DNA of 64,000 nucleotides. Origin: Coenobita brevimanus (Eukaryota; Arthropoda; Malacostraca; Decapoda; Coenobitidae). Made by a program: the position numbers and the translations under genes. The stretch is taken from NCBI GenBank assembly GCA_032717465.1, contig CM064715.1:40531159-40595158 (forward strand), written 5' to 3'. Every line of letters starts with the position of its first letter. Positions within the stretch are counted from its first letter, which is position 1. Under the pieces are notes generated by a model. It searched no databases, was not told where the DNA came from, and saw nothing but the letters and a program-made list of their open reading frames with translations. Positions 13,061 through 23,816 of the stretch are shown here, piece by piece.

Positions 13061-16000
13061 TTTTTTTTTTTTTATGCGAGGAAGAAGGAACCAAAGGCCA
13101 TGAGCCCGCAGTAACAGTTCCCTCCAAGAGAAAAACAAAATACAATATAGAGCCAAATTCAAGATCCGATCATTTTAAGATGCCTGGACACACTGCGTTT
13201 GAAAGACTGGAGATCATAGGCAGCAGGAAATACAGACAGAGGGAGACAGTTGCAGAGCTGACCTGTTGCATAAATGAAAGACTGGGAGTAACGGTTAACT
13301 CTTGCATTAGAGAGTTGGACAGAAAAAGGATGAGAGTTTGCTGCCAGACGGGTGCTACCCGCCCGTCGTAGAGGTGGAGGAATGCAAGCAGACAGTTCAG
13401 AGGAGCAGTGACCATTATATTAACGATAGAAAAGAGATAAAGATGCAACAGTGCGGCGAAGAGACAGAGGTTGAAGGGAGTCGGTAAGAGGAGGAGAGTT
13501 AATGAGACGAAAAGCCTTTGACTTCACCCTATTGAGAAGAGCTGTATGTGGGGAGCCTCCCCACACATGAGAGTTGTACTCCACACAGGGGCGGATAAAA
13601 CCCCTGTATAGAGTCAACAATTGCGCAGGGGTAAAGAAAGAGCGGAGTCGGCTCAGCACACCCAATCTCATGGAAGCTGATTTTACAAGAGATGTAATAT
13701 GATCTTTCCAAGATAAGTCCCGAGTAAATGAAACCCCAAGCATGTTCAAGGATGATGCAGGATTAAGCTGAATATTATTAAACATTAGTGGGTATACCTG
13801 TGGAAGATTTTGTCGGGTTGATAGGTGTAAGAACTGAGTCTTAGATGCATTAAAGACAACCATATTATTTTTACCCCAGTCAGAGATACGAGCCAAGTCA
13901 AACATTAGGTGTGCCATAGCCTCATCCCTTGTTTGTTGAAGTAACTGTTGAGATGGGCGTTGTGGGAACCGAATGGAAAGGTGAAGGGTGGAGTCATCAG
14001 CGTATGAGTGGATAGGGTTAGATGTACAGCTTATAAGATCATTGATGAATAAAAGGAAGAGAGTTGGTGATAGGACAGAGCCCTGAGGAACACCACTGTT
14101 GATAGATCTAGGAGAAGAACGATGGCCGTCTACAACAACGGCTATAGAACGACCAGAAAGGAAGCTAGCGATGAAGGCACAGATAGAAGGATAGAAACCG
14201 TAGGAGGGCAGTTTGGAAATTAAAGATTTATGCCAGACTCGATCGAAAGCCTTTGAGATGTCAAGTGCAATGGCAAAGCTTTCGCCAAAGTCCCGAAAGG
14301 AGGATGACCAGGAGTCTGAAAGGTAGGTGAGAAGATGGCCAGTGGAGCGTCCCTGACGGAACCCATACTGACGATCGGAAAGAAAGTTGTGATAGGAAAG
14401 AGGCCTTAAAATTTTTCTATTAAGAATTGACTCGAAAACTTTTGAAATACAGGATGTTAAAGCAATTGGACGATAGTTGGAGGGTTGGGAGTGGTCACCC
14501 TTCTTTGGGACTGGCTGAATGAGAGCAAACTTCCAGCAAGAAGGAAAGGTACAAGTTGACAGACAAAGACGAAAGAGTTTGCCTAGGCAGGGTGTAAGCA
14601 CAGAAGCACAGTTCTTGAGAACAACAGGAGGGACCCCATCAGGCCCATATGCCTTGTTAGTACTGAGGCCAGTGATGGCAGAAAATACATCAACTGAAGA
14701 AATTTTAATGTCAGCCATGAGGAAGTCAGAGGGGGGAAGTGATCGAGGAACAGCACCGGAATCGTCTAAGGTAGAATTGGAGGAGAAAGTCTGTGCAAAG
14801 AGATCTGCTTTATCAGTAGAAGAAATAGCTACAGAACCATCAGAGTAGAAAAGAGGAGGGAAGGATGATGAGGTAAAGTTGTTAGAAAGATTTTTGGCAA
14901 GATGCCAGAAGGAGCGGGAAGAATTCGAGTTGGAGAGTTGAGAGCATTTAGTATGGATGATATTATTTTTAGTAGGGCGAAGAACAGACTTAGCACGATT
15001 CCGGGCAGAAACGTAAAGATGATGTGATTCAGGGGTGGGTTGGCTCTGGTACCTTTTGTAGGCCCTCTCCTTGTTGCAGACAGCATTAGAACAAGCGTGA
15101 TTAAACCAAGGCTTTCTTGCGTTAGTCAAAGGATATGAGAAAGAAATGTATGCTTCCATGCCCGAGAGAATAACCTCCGTAATGCGCAAGGCACACTCAG
15201 ATGGCTCACGGCCATGGAAGCAATAATCATTCCACGGAAAATCAAAGAAGTACTGCCTGAGGGCCTCCCAGTCCGCAGCTCCAAAATGCCACAGACGACG
15301 TTTCCCTGGAGGGTCCACAGGCCGTACCGGAGTGATAGGACAGGTTAAGGTAATAAGGTTGTGATCGGAGGAGCCCAACGGAGAGAAAAGATTAACAGAG
15401 TAAGCAGAAGGATTAGTTGTGAGGAAGAGGTCAAGTATGTTGGAGCTCTCTCCAAGGCGGTCAGGGATACGGGTAGGGTGCTGTACAAGCTGCTCTAGGT
15501 CATTAAGGATAGAAAAGATGTAGGCTTGTTCACCAGGTGGATCCGTGAAAGGAGAGGAGAGCCAAAGGTGGTGGTGAACATTGAAATCTCCAAGAATGGA
15601 GATTTCAGAGAAAGGAGAAATGGATAGAATGTGTTCCATCATAGAAGTAAGATAGTCGAAGAATTTTTGATAGTCAGTAGAATTAGGGGATAAGTAAACA
15701 GCACAGATATATTTAATCAGAGAATGACAGGAAAGCCGAAGCCAGAGTGTGGAGAATTCAGAAGAATCGAGTTCAGGAACACGAGAGCAAGATAAGTCGT
15801 TGCGTATATATACACAACAGCCACCTTTGGCTTTGAAATGAGTATAGAGAAAGTAGGAGGATACAGAAAAGGGTTTGCTGTCAGTTGCCTCAGACAGCTG
15901 AGTCTCCGTTAGAAAAAGAAGGTGAGGTTTAGAGGAGGAGAGGTGGTGCTCAACAGAGCGAAAGTTAGAGGAAAGGCCGCGAATGTTGCAGAAATGAAGA

Positions 16001-16368
16001 AGAAGAGAGTCAGACAGTGGTTCCAGGCACCTTGAGTCGTCACCGGGAGAGGGGCAGATGGTGGGGGCATTTATGGTCCCCCCCCCTGGGGACTCCGAGG
16101 CTTGATATAACGACGCCATTTTAGGTAAATTTTGAATAGGAAGTGTAGTGTGTACTGTGCATGTAGTTTGGTGAAGATAGTTAGAGAAATTTGTACTGGA
16201 GAGCATGCTGGCCTACTCTCTGTGTAACTGAGACACTGAAAAAGTTCAGCAAAGGGGGATGGTCAGGAACTAGTCCTGAGGGCTGATGAAACGGGAGCTC
16301 CAGCACTCCCTGTCATCAGCTTTCCATCCACCTCGGGAGTACTGCCCTGCTCGACTGGTGCTAGTCTA
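13061..16368 (-). mobile_element. Jockey/CR1-like LINE, copy B, near full length
   Basis: On the minus strand it runs from about 16368 to a poly(A) tail that reads as poly(T) at 13060-13075. The 5' leader from about 16207 to 16366 matches the leader of copy D near 46640-46812, which supports the 5' boundary. The 3' UTR matches copies A, C, D and E. It sits inside a piggyBac-like element. Confidence 0.85.
13159..16206 (-). pseudogene. LINE ORF2 (endonuclease-reverse transcriptase) with one in-frame stop
   Basis: This is the best-preserved ORF2 in the window. It reads 928 codons from ATG at 16204-16206 to a TAA at 13420-13422, then 86 more codons in the same frame to the true TGA at 13159-13161. 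The TAA replaces a codon that is TAC or similar in other copies. An APE-type endonuclease fills about residues 60-290, with [15 protein letters not shown] and an SDH motif (D281, H282). RT follows at about 470-760, with [55 protein letters not shown] and YADD at 735-738. No ORF1 is visible upstream. The intact motifs and single defect suggest a fairly recent insertion. Confidence 0.85.
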
Positions 16369-16804
16369 CTCCTCTGTTTTCGCGATAAAGGGCCTTTGGG
16401 GTCCAGTGGACCCCACTTTACCTAACCTGTGATTATTTTCCCATATGTACTGTATATCTTCCATACAATTTTTTTTTTTTTTTTATCGTGCTTCTCTTAC
16501 TGCTTACAGGAACATTGGCCATTACTCGTACTGTACAGCATGCAATGACAGAACACTGGTGGAACATATCAGTGTTGGTATGGCAGCCACTAGTTTCAGA
16601 TGGTATAAAATTTGTCAATGTTTTTTCATTTAATTTTCCATAAAATATTTCGTCACTTATATTTCCATACATTTTGCACTAAATTGAAGGAAAAGGCCTA
16701 CAGAAGCTGTGTAAAAGCGATTGTTTCAATAAAGTTGTAAGTATTTTTGACGACTTTTTAAAGATTGGGGTCTGACAGACCCCACATTACCTAAGTAAGG
16801 ATAA

Positions 16805-17040
16805 AATTATAGGTTTACCTGAGAAAGGTTAAGAACAAACAAGTAAAATGTTAAGGTCACGGGATATTTGGGAAAGTGAAAAGTCAAAGTCACAGGGCAA
16901 GACCGGCCCAACAGTTTTGATCCAACTTGGAACAAGATTGGTAAAAGTGTTAAGAGTCTGGAAATGATTAAATTGATTTATAGCAATTAGTGGAAGGTGA
17001 AGATCACAGGGCAAAGGCAAATGTCCGGCACATAAACCGT
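16805..17040 (+). repeat. AGGTCA-rich dispersed repeat, right half
   Basis: It contains 'ggttaagaacaaacaagtaa', 'aaggtcacggg', 'aaagtcacagggcaag' and 'ttttgatccaacttgg'. It continues the family interrupted at 12909. Confidence 0.6.
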
Positions 17041-17188
17041 AAGTGGGGCTACTTTATTGCACTTCCTTATTATTATTATTATTATTTTTTTTTTTTTTTG
17101 AAAAACTTTCATTAAACTTCTCACATCCTTGTGGGAAGTTTTCTTGTTTTTATCAGTACCTGGTAATAAGAATACTATTATTATTTAT

Positions 17189-17223
<35 letters not shown>

Positions 17224-17476
17224 TCAAACGCTATTTGGCCTAGAGTCTTCAAACTTGGTCAACTTAGTAAGACAGCTGTCCACTTCTTTTGGCCAAATCT
17301 GGTGGCAATCCATCATCTGGATCTACAGAAATTATCCAGAACAGAAAAGTGAAACAGCCACACTATCTCAAGAACCGCTTAAGCTAGGAAACTCAAATTT
17401 TACTTCAAAATAGCCTTAAGGCGGACACAGGCTGAGAAGGAGTATGGTTCCAATTGGGTGGGCATTCTCTGAGATT
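17041..17476. other. TTA-rich microsatellites and unassigned DNA
   Basis: (TTA)n runs lie near 17067-17085 and 17180-17223, with a poly(T) between them. The remainder resembles the flanks of the tandem repeat that follows. Confidence 0.6.
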
Positions 17477-17945
17477 GCCTGGGGTCAAAAGCTGGGACCT
17501 TTTCGGATATTCTGAGTGTCACTTAATTTTCTATGAAGGGTTAAAGCTAGAGCCACCATACTCAGTGGATATATAAAGTGGGATGACCTAAGGTGACATG
17601 CACAAGATCAGTGACCTTGACCTTGCCTGGGGTCAAAAATTGGAACTTTTGCTGATATTCCAGGGATGTCACCTAATTTTCCATGAAAGATTAAAGCTAG
17701 AGTCACCAAACTTGGTGGACATATAGAATGTGATGACTTAAGTTAGCCTGCACAAGATCAGTTACCTTCACCTCGCCTGGGGTAAAAAAAAAAAAAAAAA
17801 AGGACTATTCCAGGTAATCCAGATGTCACCAAAGTTTCCATGAAAGATTAAAGTTACTGGCACCAAACTTGGGGGACTTATGGACTGTTATGACCTAAGA
17901 CGACATAAACGAGATCGGCGACCTTGACATCAAGGTCACTTTACA
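17477..17945 (+). repeat. Tandem repeat, about 149-bp unit, three copies
   Basis: Units begin at about 17477, 17625 and 17775, each with 'gcctgggg'. Each contains 'atgaaagattaaagctagag' or a close variant, 'ccaaacttggtggacatat' or a variant, and a terminal 'gatcagtgaccttgacct'. The third copy is more diverged and carries a poly(A) run. It ends in 'gaccttgacatcaaggtcac', an AGGTCA-type palindrome. Confidence 0.8.
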
Positions 17946-18015
17946 GCTCGGCTTCTAATAGGCAGTGGTTGTGGGAATCTGAAAATTGTTGTTGCACTAT
18001 TATATGATGTTCTAG

Positions 18016-18052
18016 TTATTATTATTATTATTGTTATTATTATTATTATTAA

Positions 18053-18100
<48 letters not shown>

Positions 18101-18121
18101 CATCATCATCATCATCATTAT
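18016..18121. repeat. (TTA)n / (CAT)n microsatellite
   Basis: About 85 bp of TTA grading into CAT repeats. Confidence 0.95.
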
Positions 18122-18170
18122 TCCCCTCCTCCATCATTTCTTTCTCCATACCTATCCAATACTGCTTTAA

Positions 18171-18800
18171 CCACTTCAGTACTGTGATGCAGTTAATAAA
18201 CTCAGGCTACCACCAGGCGATTTATTTCAAATTTTTCAGACCCTTTTTTTGTGAAAAATTTAATGAAAGATATGTCTAACCCCAGTATTTAAAATGGTCA
18301 CCTCAAAATAGCAAAGAATCCTAAGATTTTCCAAGATAAATATAATGAAGCATGTTCATCAACCGTGTTTTCTGATTTGGGCCATGAAAGAGGGGGAGGT
18401 GGGTAAAGAAATTAGCCTGGTGTGCGTGGTGATCAAAGGTAGGGGTAGGATTGGGATAGAACATTGTACCCTGTCGAAATGAATGATGCAGGATTAGTTG
18501 TTTCTGGGTTGTAAATGTGTACTTCATTATCCTTCAAAAACATAAGTCAGGGTGGAGGGTTACGAAAAAAAAAAAATGGACGTGGGATACAAAGAATGAG
18601 CAGAATGAGTTGGAATTGTAATTGGGTTGAAGGAAGGGGCCATGAGGGTATATGCTGCGAGAGTGGTGCCCCTCGAGTTAATAGTTTGAGTCCAGTGAAG
18701 GTTTATAAAAAAGTGACCTTCATTTACAAGATAAATTTGTGTTGCCCTCAGTCACTTAGTCCCTTGGCACAGCTGAATATTTGCCATCAGAGTGAAGGGA
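18171..18800. mobile_element. Candidate piggyBac-like MITE (630 bp)
   Basis: It is bounded exactly by TTAA at 18167-18170 and 18801-18804. The ends are imperfect inverted repeats: CCACTTCAGTACTGTGATGC at the left, and CCCTTCACTCTGATGG at the right when read in reverse. No transposase is visible inside. The ends are short and diverged, so this is a moderate call. Confidence 0.45.
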
Positions 18801-18804
18801 TTAA

Positions 18805-19173
18805 TTACTTTCTTGTTGTGTTTTCAAGGGCTGAGTCATGTGATGGAGTGTAAGATGAAGGAAACTCGGACCCTCACACACGGACAGGCATCCACTTTCC
18901 CAGGTAAGACTCATTCAGTATTTGAAGTGAATTGTCTGGCTAATGCCGGTTTTGTGAATTTCTTTAGTTTCTACACTGAAGAGCTCATTTGTTTATTCTC
19001 TGCACCTTAATTTAACTGCCTTTATACAGTTTCATCGAATTTTAGTTTATGCTTGCTATCTCCAAGCGATGGTATTCACTGCGGGGAAAAAGACAGTATC
19101 TAAACCGTCAAGTTGAAGTATACCTCTAAAGCTGCATAAATCGTATGAAAATAACAAGGGTAATAAACTATGT
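18805..19173. other. Unassigned DNA
   Basis: No supported feature. The short frame over 18792-19010 has no recognisable domain. Confidence 0.5.
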
Positions 19174-19600
19174 TGTTACACCGTAGGGTTAGTTTATACG
19201 TTGAGAATGACTCGTAGACAGGCCAGGATTGTACTCAAAGGCTGCTGAACTTTTCGTGGTTTTATTCCATCTAGGCACAGCTGATGTACACTTGCAAAGC
19301 ACTGTTACTTTTCTCCCATGCTACCTCCAACCTCTCCCACTACTACTCGCTCGCTGTCCGTTAACTGATTAACTGACTCACTGACTTTCTTACTGACTAC
19401 TCCTTCACTGATTAGCTGTCACTATCTGACTCACTAACAGTGTCACTGACATTCTGTCACTGACTGTCTGCCACTGACTCGCTGACTATTCACTGACTGT
19501 CCGTCATTCCTCTCTCTCTGTGGCTGCTGAGCACAAAGTAACTCTACCACTGTCCATTACTCACTGGTTCACTAAGCCAGCAGTTTTTTACATTCATTTC
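19174..19600 (-). mobile_element. Solo-LTR-like fragment, minus strand
   Basis: Read on the minus strand, it has a stretch rich in GTCAGTGA-like repeats, then 'cagctgtgcctagatgg', a polyadenylation signal AATAAA (reverse complement at 19261-19266), 'atcctggcctgtctacgag' and a terminal GGTGTAACA. The sequence at 33935-34432 shows the same order of blocks on the plus strand. No coding region adjoins it. The 5' boundary is uncertain. Confidence 0.55.
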
Positions 19601-19684
19601 TGCCTATCGACCATTGTGGCCGAAGCCCCTGGTCATTAAGGCCTGTGTGTGTATGCTGGGTGGTAACCATATAACCAAATTTTG

Positions 19685-19937
19685 GCTCCTGGTGGTTTAG
19701 TGGGTAATAAAGGTGCTCTAATCGGATTGAGTCGGTGAAGGTTTATATCCAAGGGATGTTTGGGGTTTATTGCTCACGTAATGCCACTCAGGGATAAGTG
19801 AGGCTGGTCATTCTCATCTTAAATGCCAGGACCAACTTTCCTAGCCCCGGGCTCCTACGCTTCTCATGGGGCAAAGTAGGATTAGATGATGGATGGATGG
19901 ATGGATATATTGATAGATAGATAGATAGATAGATAGA
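19685..19937 (+). mobile_element. tRNA-like SINE, second family, copy 1
   Basis: The A-box-like TGGTTTAGTGGG at about 19693 is followed by a B-box-like GGTTTATATCC near 19740. The body matches 62577-62797 ('aatgccactcagggataag' against 'aatgacactcgaggggaaa'). It ends in 'ggggcaaagtaggattagat' followed by GATG and GATA repeats. Confidence 0.65.
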
Positions 19938-20480
19938 TGTCAGGACTCTATATTATAATAATACAAATTATAACAGATAGCATAATAAATAGGAGCACCA
20001 GTAAAGCTAGGTGTGGGAATGGGAAATGTGTCAGCAAGAGCTAAGCAAAAGAATGCCAGAGGGCACCGAGAGCGCTACATACACACATACACACACACAG
20101 GCTTCTAGAACATTTCGACGACAGTGTAGCCCACATGATGGAAGTTCTTATATACGGAAAGAGTTAGAGAGAAGGGGGCTAGCTACAGAAGCAAGAGGTG
20201 GTAGAGAGAGGGAGAGAGAAGAGGGGTCTAGCAAGACTCTCTGGGAGGTAACAGCGGGACTCTGCTCTATACTTCACTCGTGTATAGTTAATCTTTTCAA
20301 GACAATAAAATTATAAATAGTCCCATACTCATCTTTACCTCTCCTGTCATTGCATGACAAAGGGAACTAAGATTATCTACTTACAAACATTGCTCACGTA
20401 TAACTACCGCTCGTCCACGAGTACAGTATATGCATAACTGATCTACAAAACACACTACAAGAACCATACGAAGTTCAACA
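19938..20480 (+). mobile_element. LTR-like sequence upstream of the env-like fragment
   Basis: It starts TGTCAGG and ends TTCAACA, fitting the TG...CA rule. It contains an AATAAA signal at about 20304. Immediately downstream lies 'tttggtggcagcggtgggat', which has the form of an LTR-retrotransposon primer-binding region. No second LTR was found, so boundaries rest on the end motifs and the adjoining site. Confidence 0.45.
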
Positions 20481-20482
20481 TG

Positions 20483-20502
20483 ATTTGGTGGCAGCGGTGG
20501 GA
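20483..20502 (+). promoter_or_regulatory. Candidate tRNA primer-binding site
   Basis: The sequence tttggtggcagcggtgggat begins 3 nt after the presumed LTR end. I did not match it to a particular tRNA. Confidence 0.35.
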
Positions 20503-20585
20503 TGATGACTGCCGCTACTTGTAGGTGCATGTAGAAGATTAAAGAGATGTCTCATAGACTTGTCACTTGTAGTTAATCGTAGAGC

Positions 20586-20906
20586 TTGTTTCTCCTCATT
20601 GGCAAACCACTGAGAACCCTGGACTTTATGATAGGAGGCTATGTTTCAGAAGCTCATAACACAAAGGAAGTGACTGAAATTGTGAAGTTAGCGAAATGGA
20701 AGATAGAACAGGCTAAGTCAATTATGTTCATCATGGTCCAAGATCTACCATCTCATGGAACGGAGGCACTGAGTGACACGAACAACATAACATGTACTTG
20801 CCAAAGACGTGGTTTGTTTGACCTGGTTGGTGTAATTCTGGGGAACATCTTTGGACTAGCTACAGAGGAAGACCTTCAAGAAATAAACAACCTTTTAATA
20901 AAATAG
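20586..20906 (+). pseudogene. Env-like (baculovirus F / Gypsy Env type) fusion-protein fragment
   Basis: An open stretch of about 106 codons ends in TAG at 20904-20906. Near its C-terminus, residues about 74-104 have basic residues followed by GLFDLVGVILGNIFG and an acidic ATEED. That combination resembles the cleavage site and fusion peptide at the start of the F2-like subunit in insect errantivirus Env and baculovirus F proteins. The upstream part (KLAKWKIEQAK) could be the end of the F1-like region. No ATG fits well, and no transmembrane segment or gag-pol is present. It is a decayed remnant lying about 105 bp after an LTR-like end. The identification rests on motif resemblance only. Confidence 0.4.
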
Positions 20907-21517
20907 CTCAGGTACTAACATATCAAAACAAGTTCGTTGCCAGCCAAATTTTTATTTTTTTTATTTTTTTATTCTATTTTTTATTTTTTTTATTTTAGAT
21001 TTTTGCATATTACATTATTTATTAGATTAAAAAAGATACCTAAATCCAAAAACCCAAAACTAATAACCTAAAAGACAAATCGCTAACCTATATTGAAGTC
21101 TAAAGATACAAATATCTAAACCTACACTAATGGTAAAATTACTCCGACCTAGAGAACACCATTGACTGCAGATATGTAATGTCTTTCTACATTACATACC
21201 TGCATTTATCACCTGCTGACTGTCAGTCGAGGCACAAACTAATATAGGGGACATCAGCATATGAAAGAGAACCAGAGGAGTCAGGAACTATTCCATATAC
21301 GTCAGCTGTCTACCCTAATTAAGATAACTTATAAAAGATGATGGAAGGCCTTTTCATATGTATTAAAAGTGAAGTACCTCACCCAACAGAACACCATCGT
21401 AAGCCAGCAGGCGGTGCAGTCCCTTTTAAAGTACCTCCCTCCACTATACCCCTAGCACATTCCCAAATATTCCAGAGCCTAGGAGAGAACTCACATTTTC
21501 TCGCGCAATAATGCATA
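20907..21517. other. T-rich tract and unassigned DNA
   Basis: A TTTTTATTTTT-type tract lies at about 20949-20996. The right end (about 21470-21517) holds a unit related to 27911-27945 and 33150-33235. Confidence 0.5.
21168..21203. other. Short hairpin
   Basis: Arms gcagatatgtaatgt and acattacatacctgc pair at 14 of 15 positions around a 6-nt loop. Function is unknown. Confidence 0.6.
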
Positions 21518-22320
21518 TTCTAAAACAGTGATTCGCAACCTTCTTGTACTTGTGACCCCTTTCTCAAAACCCCGAAACAAATGTGACCCTCCTGCCATCA
21601 GCTGTTTTAGTTTTGCAAATATTTCTAAGAAGGAAAGGAGAACAAAGAGAAAAGAATCATTAATTCATCAGTTTTTACACAATTTTACTACAATATTCCT
21701 TGTACATAGTAAAATTTAGGGTAATTTTAGTTTGTCTGTCATAGTCATTTCCATTTCATCATCTTTTTTTTGTCAGTGACAGCCATTGTCATACAACCCA
21801 TGATCATCATCGCTAACATATTATCATCCCTCCAACCTAGCGAGTGAGGTGCTTGGGGTTGTATCTGAGCAGTGAGTCTAGGTAATTGTGGTGGGGCGTT
21901 TGTAAAAGCCAATCTTAACATCGAGGTTGTTCCTTGTCTTTGTTTTGATGTGGATGAAGGTTGAAAATCCGGCCTCTTAGATGTAGATGGAGACAAATGG
22001 AAGTATGCAAAAGGCCAGTATTCTGACTTTGGGATATGAATGATGCATAGCACACCAGAATAACTGAGTCACCGATTTCTCCTGGAACAGATCACATGCC
22101 GGAGAGTCATTCCGTAGATTCAAGAATAATTCATCTTGGACTTTATCAGGGATGCTGGATACATAAAGCGTAGCAGAGATAGGGTTTATTACCAGCACCT
22201 CCTTTTCTCTTTGGAGCTCAGGGAAGTATCACTGGAATTCTTTTCTAGGGACTCAAGATGTCCAACAATTTCATCGTTTAGGAACTGATGTAGTTTAGCT
22301 CACCCTCAGACTCATCCATC

Positions 22321-22351
22321 ACACTGCCATGTTTTTCAAACATGGCAGTGT
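22321..22351. other. Perfect 14-bp hairpin
   Basis: Arms acactgccatgttt and aaacatggcagtgt flank a 3-nt loop inside the hAT pseudogene. It may be a local fold-back created during decay. Confidence 0.7.
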
Positions 22352-22424
22352 TCCCAAGATTGATTTTCCAATGCCCATTCTACAATTTGCACGTGAAGGC
22401 CTGTCGATTGTCTTAAAATAGGAA

Positions 22425-22625
22425 AATGTGTGTTTCCCTTCCCTGAAGTTTCAATTTCAGGTTGTTCACCTGGTCAAAAATGTCTACCAAGTATGCAGCC
22501 CATTTATTAAACATTTTTTGAATTAGGAAAGCGTGTGATTCCACTCACTGAAGTTTTAAATTCAGGTTGTTCAGCTGGTCAGAAACGTACGCCAGGTATG
22601 CAACCCATTCATTAAACGTTTCATT
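22425..22625. repeat. Direct duplication of about 118 bp inside the hAT pseudogene
   Basis: The segment with 'tcaggttgttcacctggtca' and 'tatgcagcccatttattaaa' recurs about 118 bp later with 'tcaggttgttcagctggtca' and 'tatgcaacccattcattaaa'. The predicted protein therefore repeats the FN-WAAYL-DQ-NN block. Confidence 0.8.
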
Positions 22626-23533
22626 ATTGAAGTGAGCCAGATCCCCCTTCCCTTGCACTTCCAGAAAGAACTTGATTTAGTCTTTCATTTCGAAGAAACG
22701 ATTCACAACGTTCCCTTTCAACAACCAGCATACTGTCGTGTAGAAGAGAAGGACCTCATGTATTTTCAGAGTTCTTTGAATAGATGAGTAGTGAATGTCC
22801 TAGTCATTATGTAATTCACAATTTTGGTCATAGAATCAAACACTTCTCGCTGAGAGGCAGGAAGGGTCTTATTGGTGAGAGCATATCTGTGCATCATGCA
22901 GTGGATGTCCTTAGCTTGGGGAACCAGCTCCTTCACTCTTGTCTGGAATCCTAACTTCTATCCTAATATACGGTAGGTGGTGCTTCGTCCATACAAACCC
23001 CAAACACGTTTCCCCATTGCAAGCCTTAGGTATGAATAAAGGTTGAGACCATTGCCATGATGTCATCAGCTTTTGCTGTGGTTTTAAGTACACTACAGAA
23101 CAGAGGTTCTTCTTCCATGTTGTACAAATGAATGTATGTCACAAAGACAAGCAACTGGGAACATGAACTCACATTCGTTATTTCGATTAGTTGATATGAG
23201 AACAATGGAGGAGTTTTCATTTCATCCAAAACCTGTTCTTTCGCATCCACAGGCGTATGTGACATATGTCTCCATAGAGTATTATTCGACAGAGATACTT
23301 CCTGCATCTTTTTCCTGCTGGGTTCCCCGAGAATGAACTTTACCATCTTCGACGTGCAGAGTTTAATATGTGTCTCTTCAGTCGTGTGAGGCTCTTTTTG
23401 TTTGGCAATTTCCAAATGAAACTTCATACAAGGCCTACAATGCTGCTACATTCTGTTGTTGAAAAGACCCACTAACATCAAGCTCTTGACATTTGTTCAA
23501 AGCTCCTTTTGTGTGTGTGTGTGTGACACAACA

Positions 23534-23816
23534 CACACAAACACACACACACCGCTCGTTGGCTCAGTGGTAACGTTCTCGCTTGCCATCTGGTAGACGG
23601 GAGTTTGCGCCTCGCTCAGGTTGCGAAAAGTTTCACTGATGAAGTGGGTGGTTACTGTCCCCCTTGAAAAGGGGATGGGTGTGTGCGTGTGTGAAGGTCA
23701 CAGTATTGCCCTTAAATCAGACTATATGAGCTCTCAGCTCCCTTCCAGGAGGGTAAAAGCTGACAATCACGACCATCAAGTGATCCTGACCGACCCTGTA
23801 AATTACACACACACAT
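23534..23816 (+). mobile_element. tRNA-Gly-derived SINE between CA arrays, copy 2
   Basis: The head is TGGCTCAGTGGTAACG, with a B-box-like GAGTTTGCGCC at about 23601. The body and 3' end 'cgaccctgtaaattac' match copies at 7.1 and 28.6 kb. Short CA runs border both ends. Confidence 0.8.

Larger units (their letters stand above)
12910..16800. mobile_element. piggyBac-like non-autonomous element, palindromic ends, host of LINE copy B
   Basis: The left end CCCTACTCAGGTAATGTGGG and the right end, read as reverse complement, CCTTACTTAGGTAATGTGGG are inverted repeats that match over roughly 33 bp. Within each terminus lies a palindrome of the form GGGGTC-N-GACCCC (left near 12926-12942, right near 16767-16783). 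A further copy of the motif occurs near 16397-16420. TTAA precedes the left end (12906-12909) and ATAA follows the right end (16801-16804), consistent with a TTAA duplication with one substitution. Without the LINE the element would be about 0.58 kb and encodes no transposase. Confidence 0.65.
21780..23450 (-). pseudogene. ZBED5/SCAND3-like hAT transposase pseudogene
   Basis: Translated on the minus strand from about 23450 downward, the pieces follow the order of the ZBED5/SCAND3-like hAT transposase family. First come AKQKEPHTTEETHIKLC and SLSNNTLWRHM (about 23.2-23.4 kb), then SCSQLLVFVTYIH and EEEPLFCSVLKTTAKA (about 23.1 kb). LGFVWTK follows, then HEVLLFYTTVCWLLKGNVVN (about 22.7 kb), FNEWVAYLAYVSDQLNNLN (about 22.6 kb), and a C-terminal EAGFSTFIHIKTKTRN (about 21.95 kb), the hAT dimerisation region. 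The frame is broken by several stops and shifts, and a segment of about 118 bp is duplicated at 22.43-22.64 kb. It cannot encode an active enzyme. Confidence 0.75.

Noticed and set aside
16433..16672. Transposase C-terminus (Cys-rich) in the piggyBac-like element
   Set aside because: A few Cys residues in HQCSVIACC looked suggestive, but the spacing does not fit the piggyBac zinc-binding domain.
17477..17945. CRISPR-like array
   Set aside because: Units are contiguous and about 149 bp with no unique spacers, and the genome is eukaryotic.
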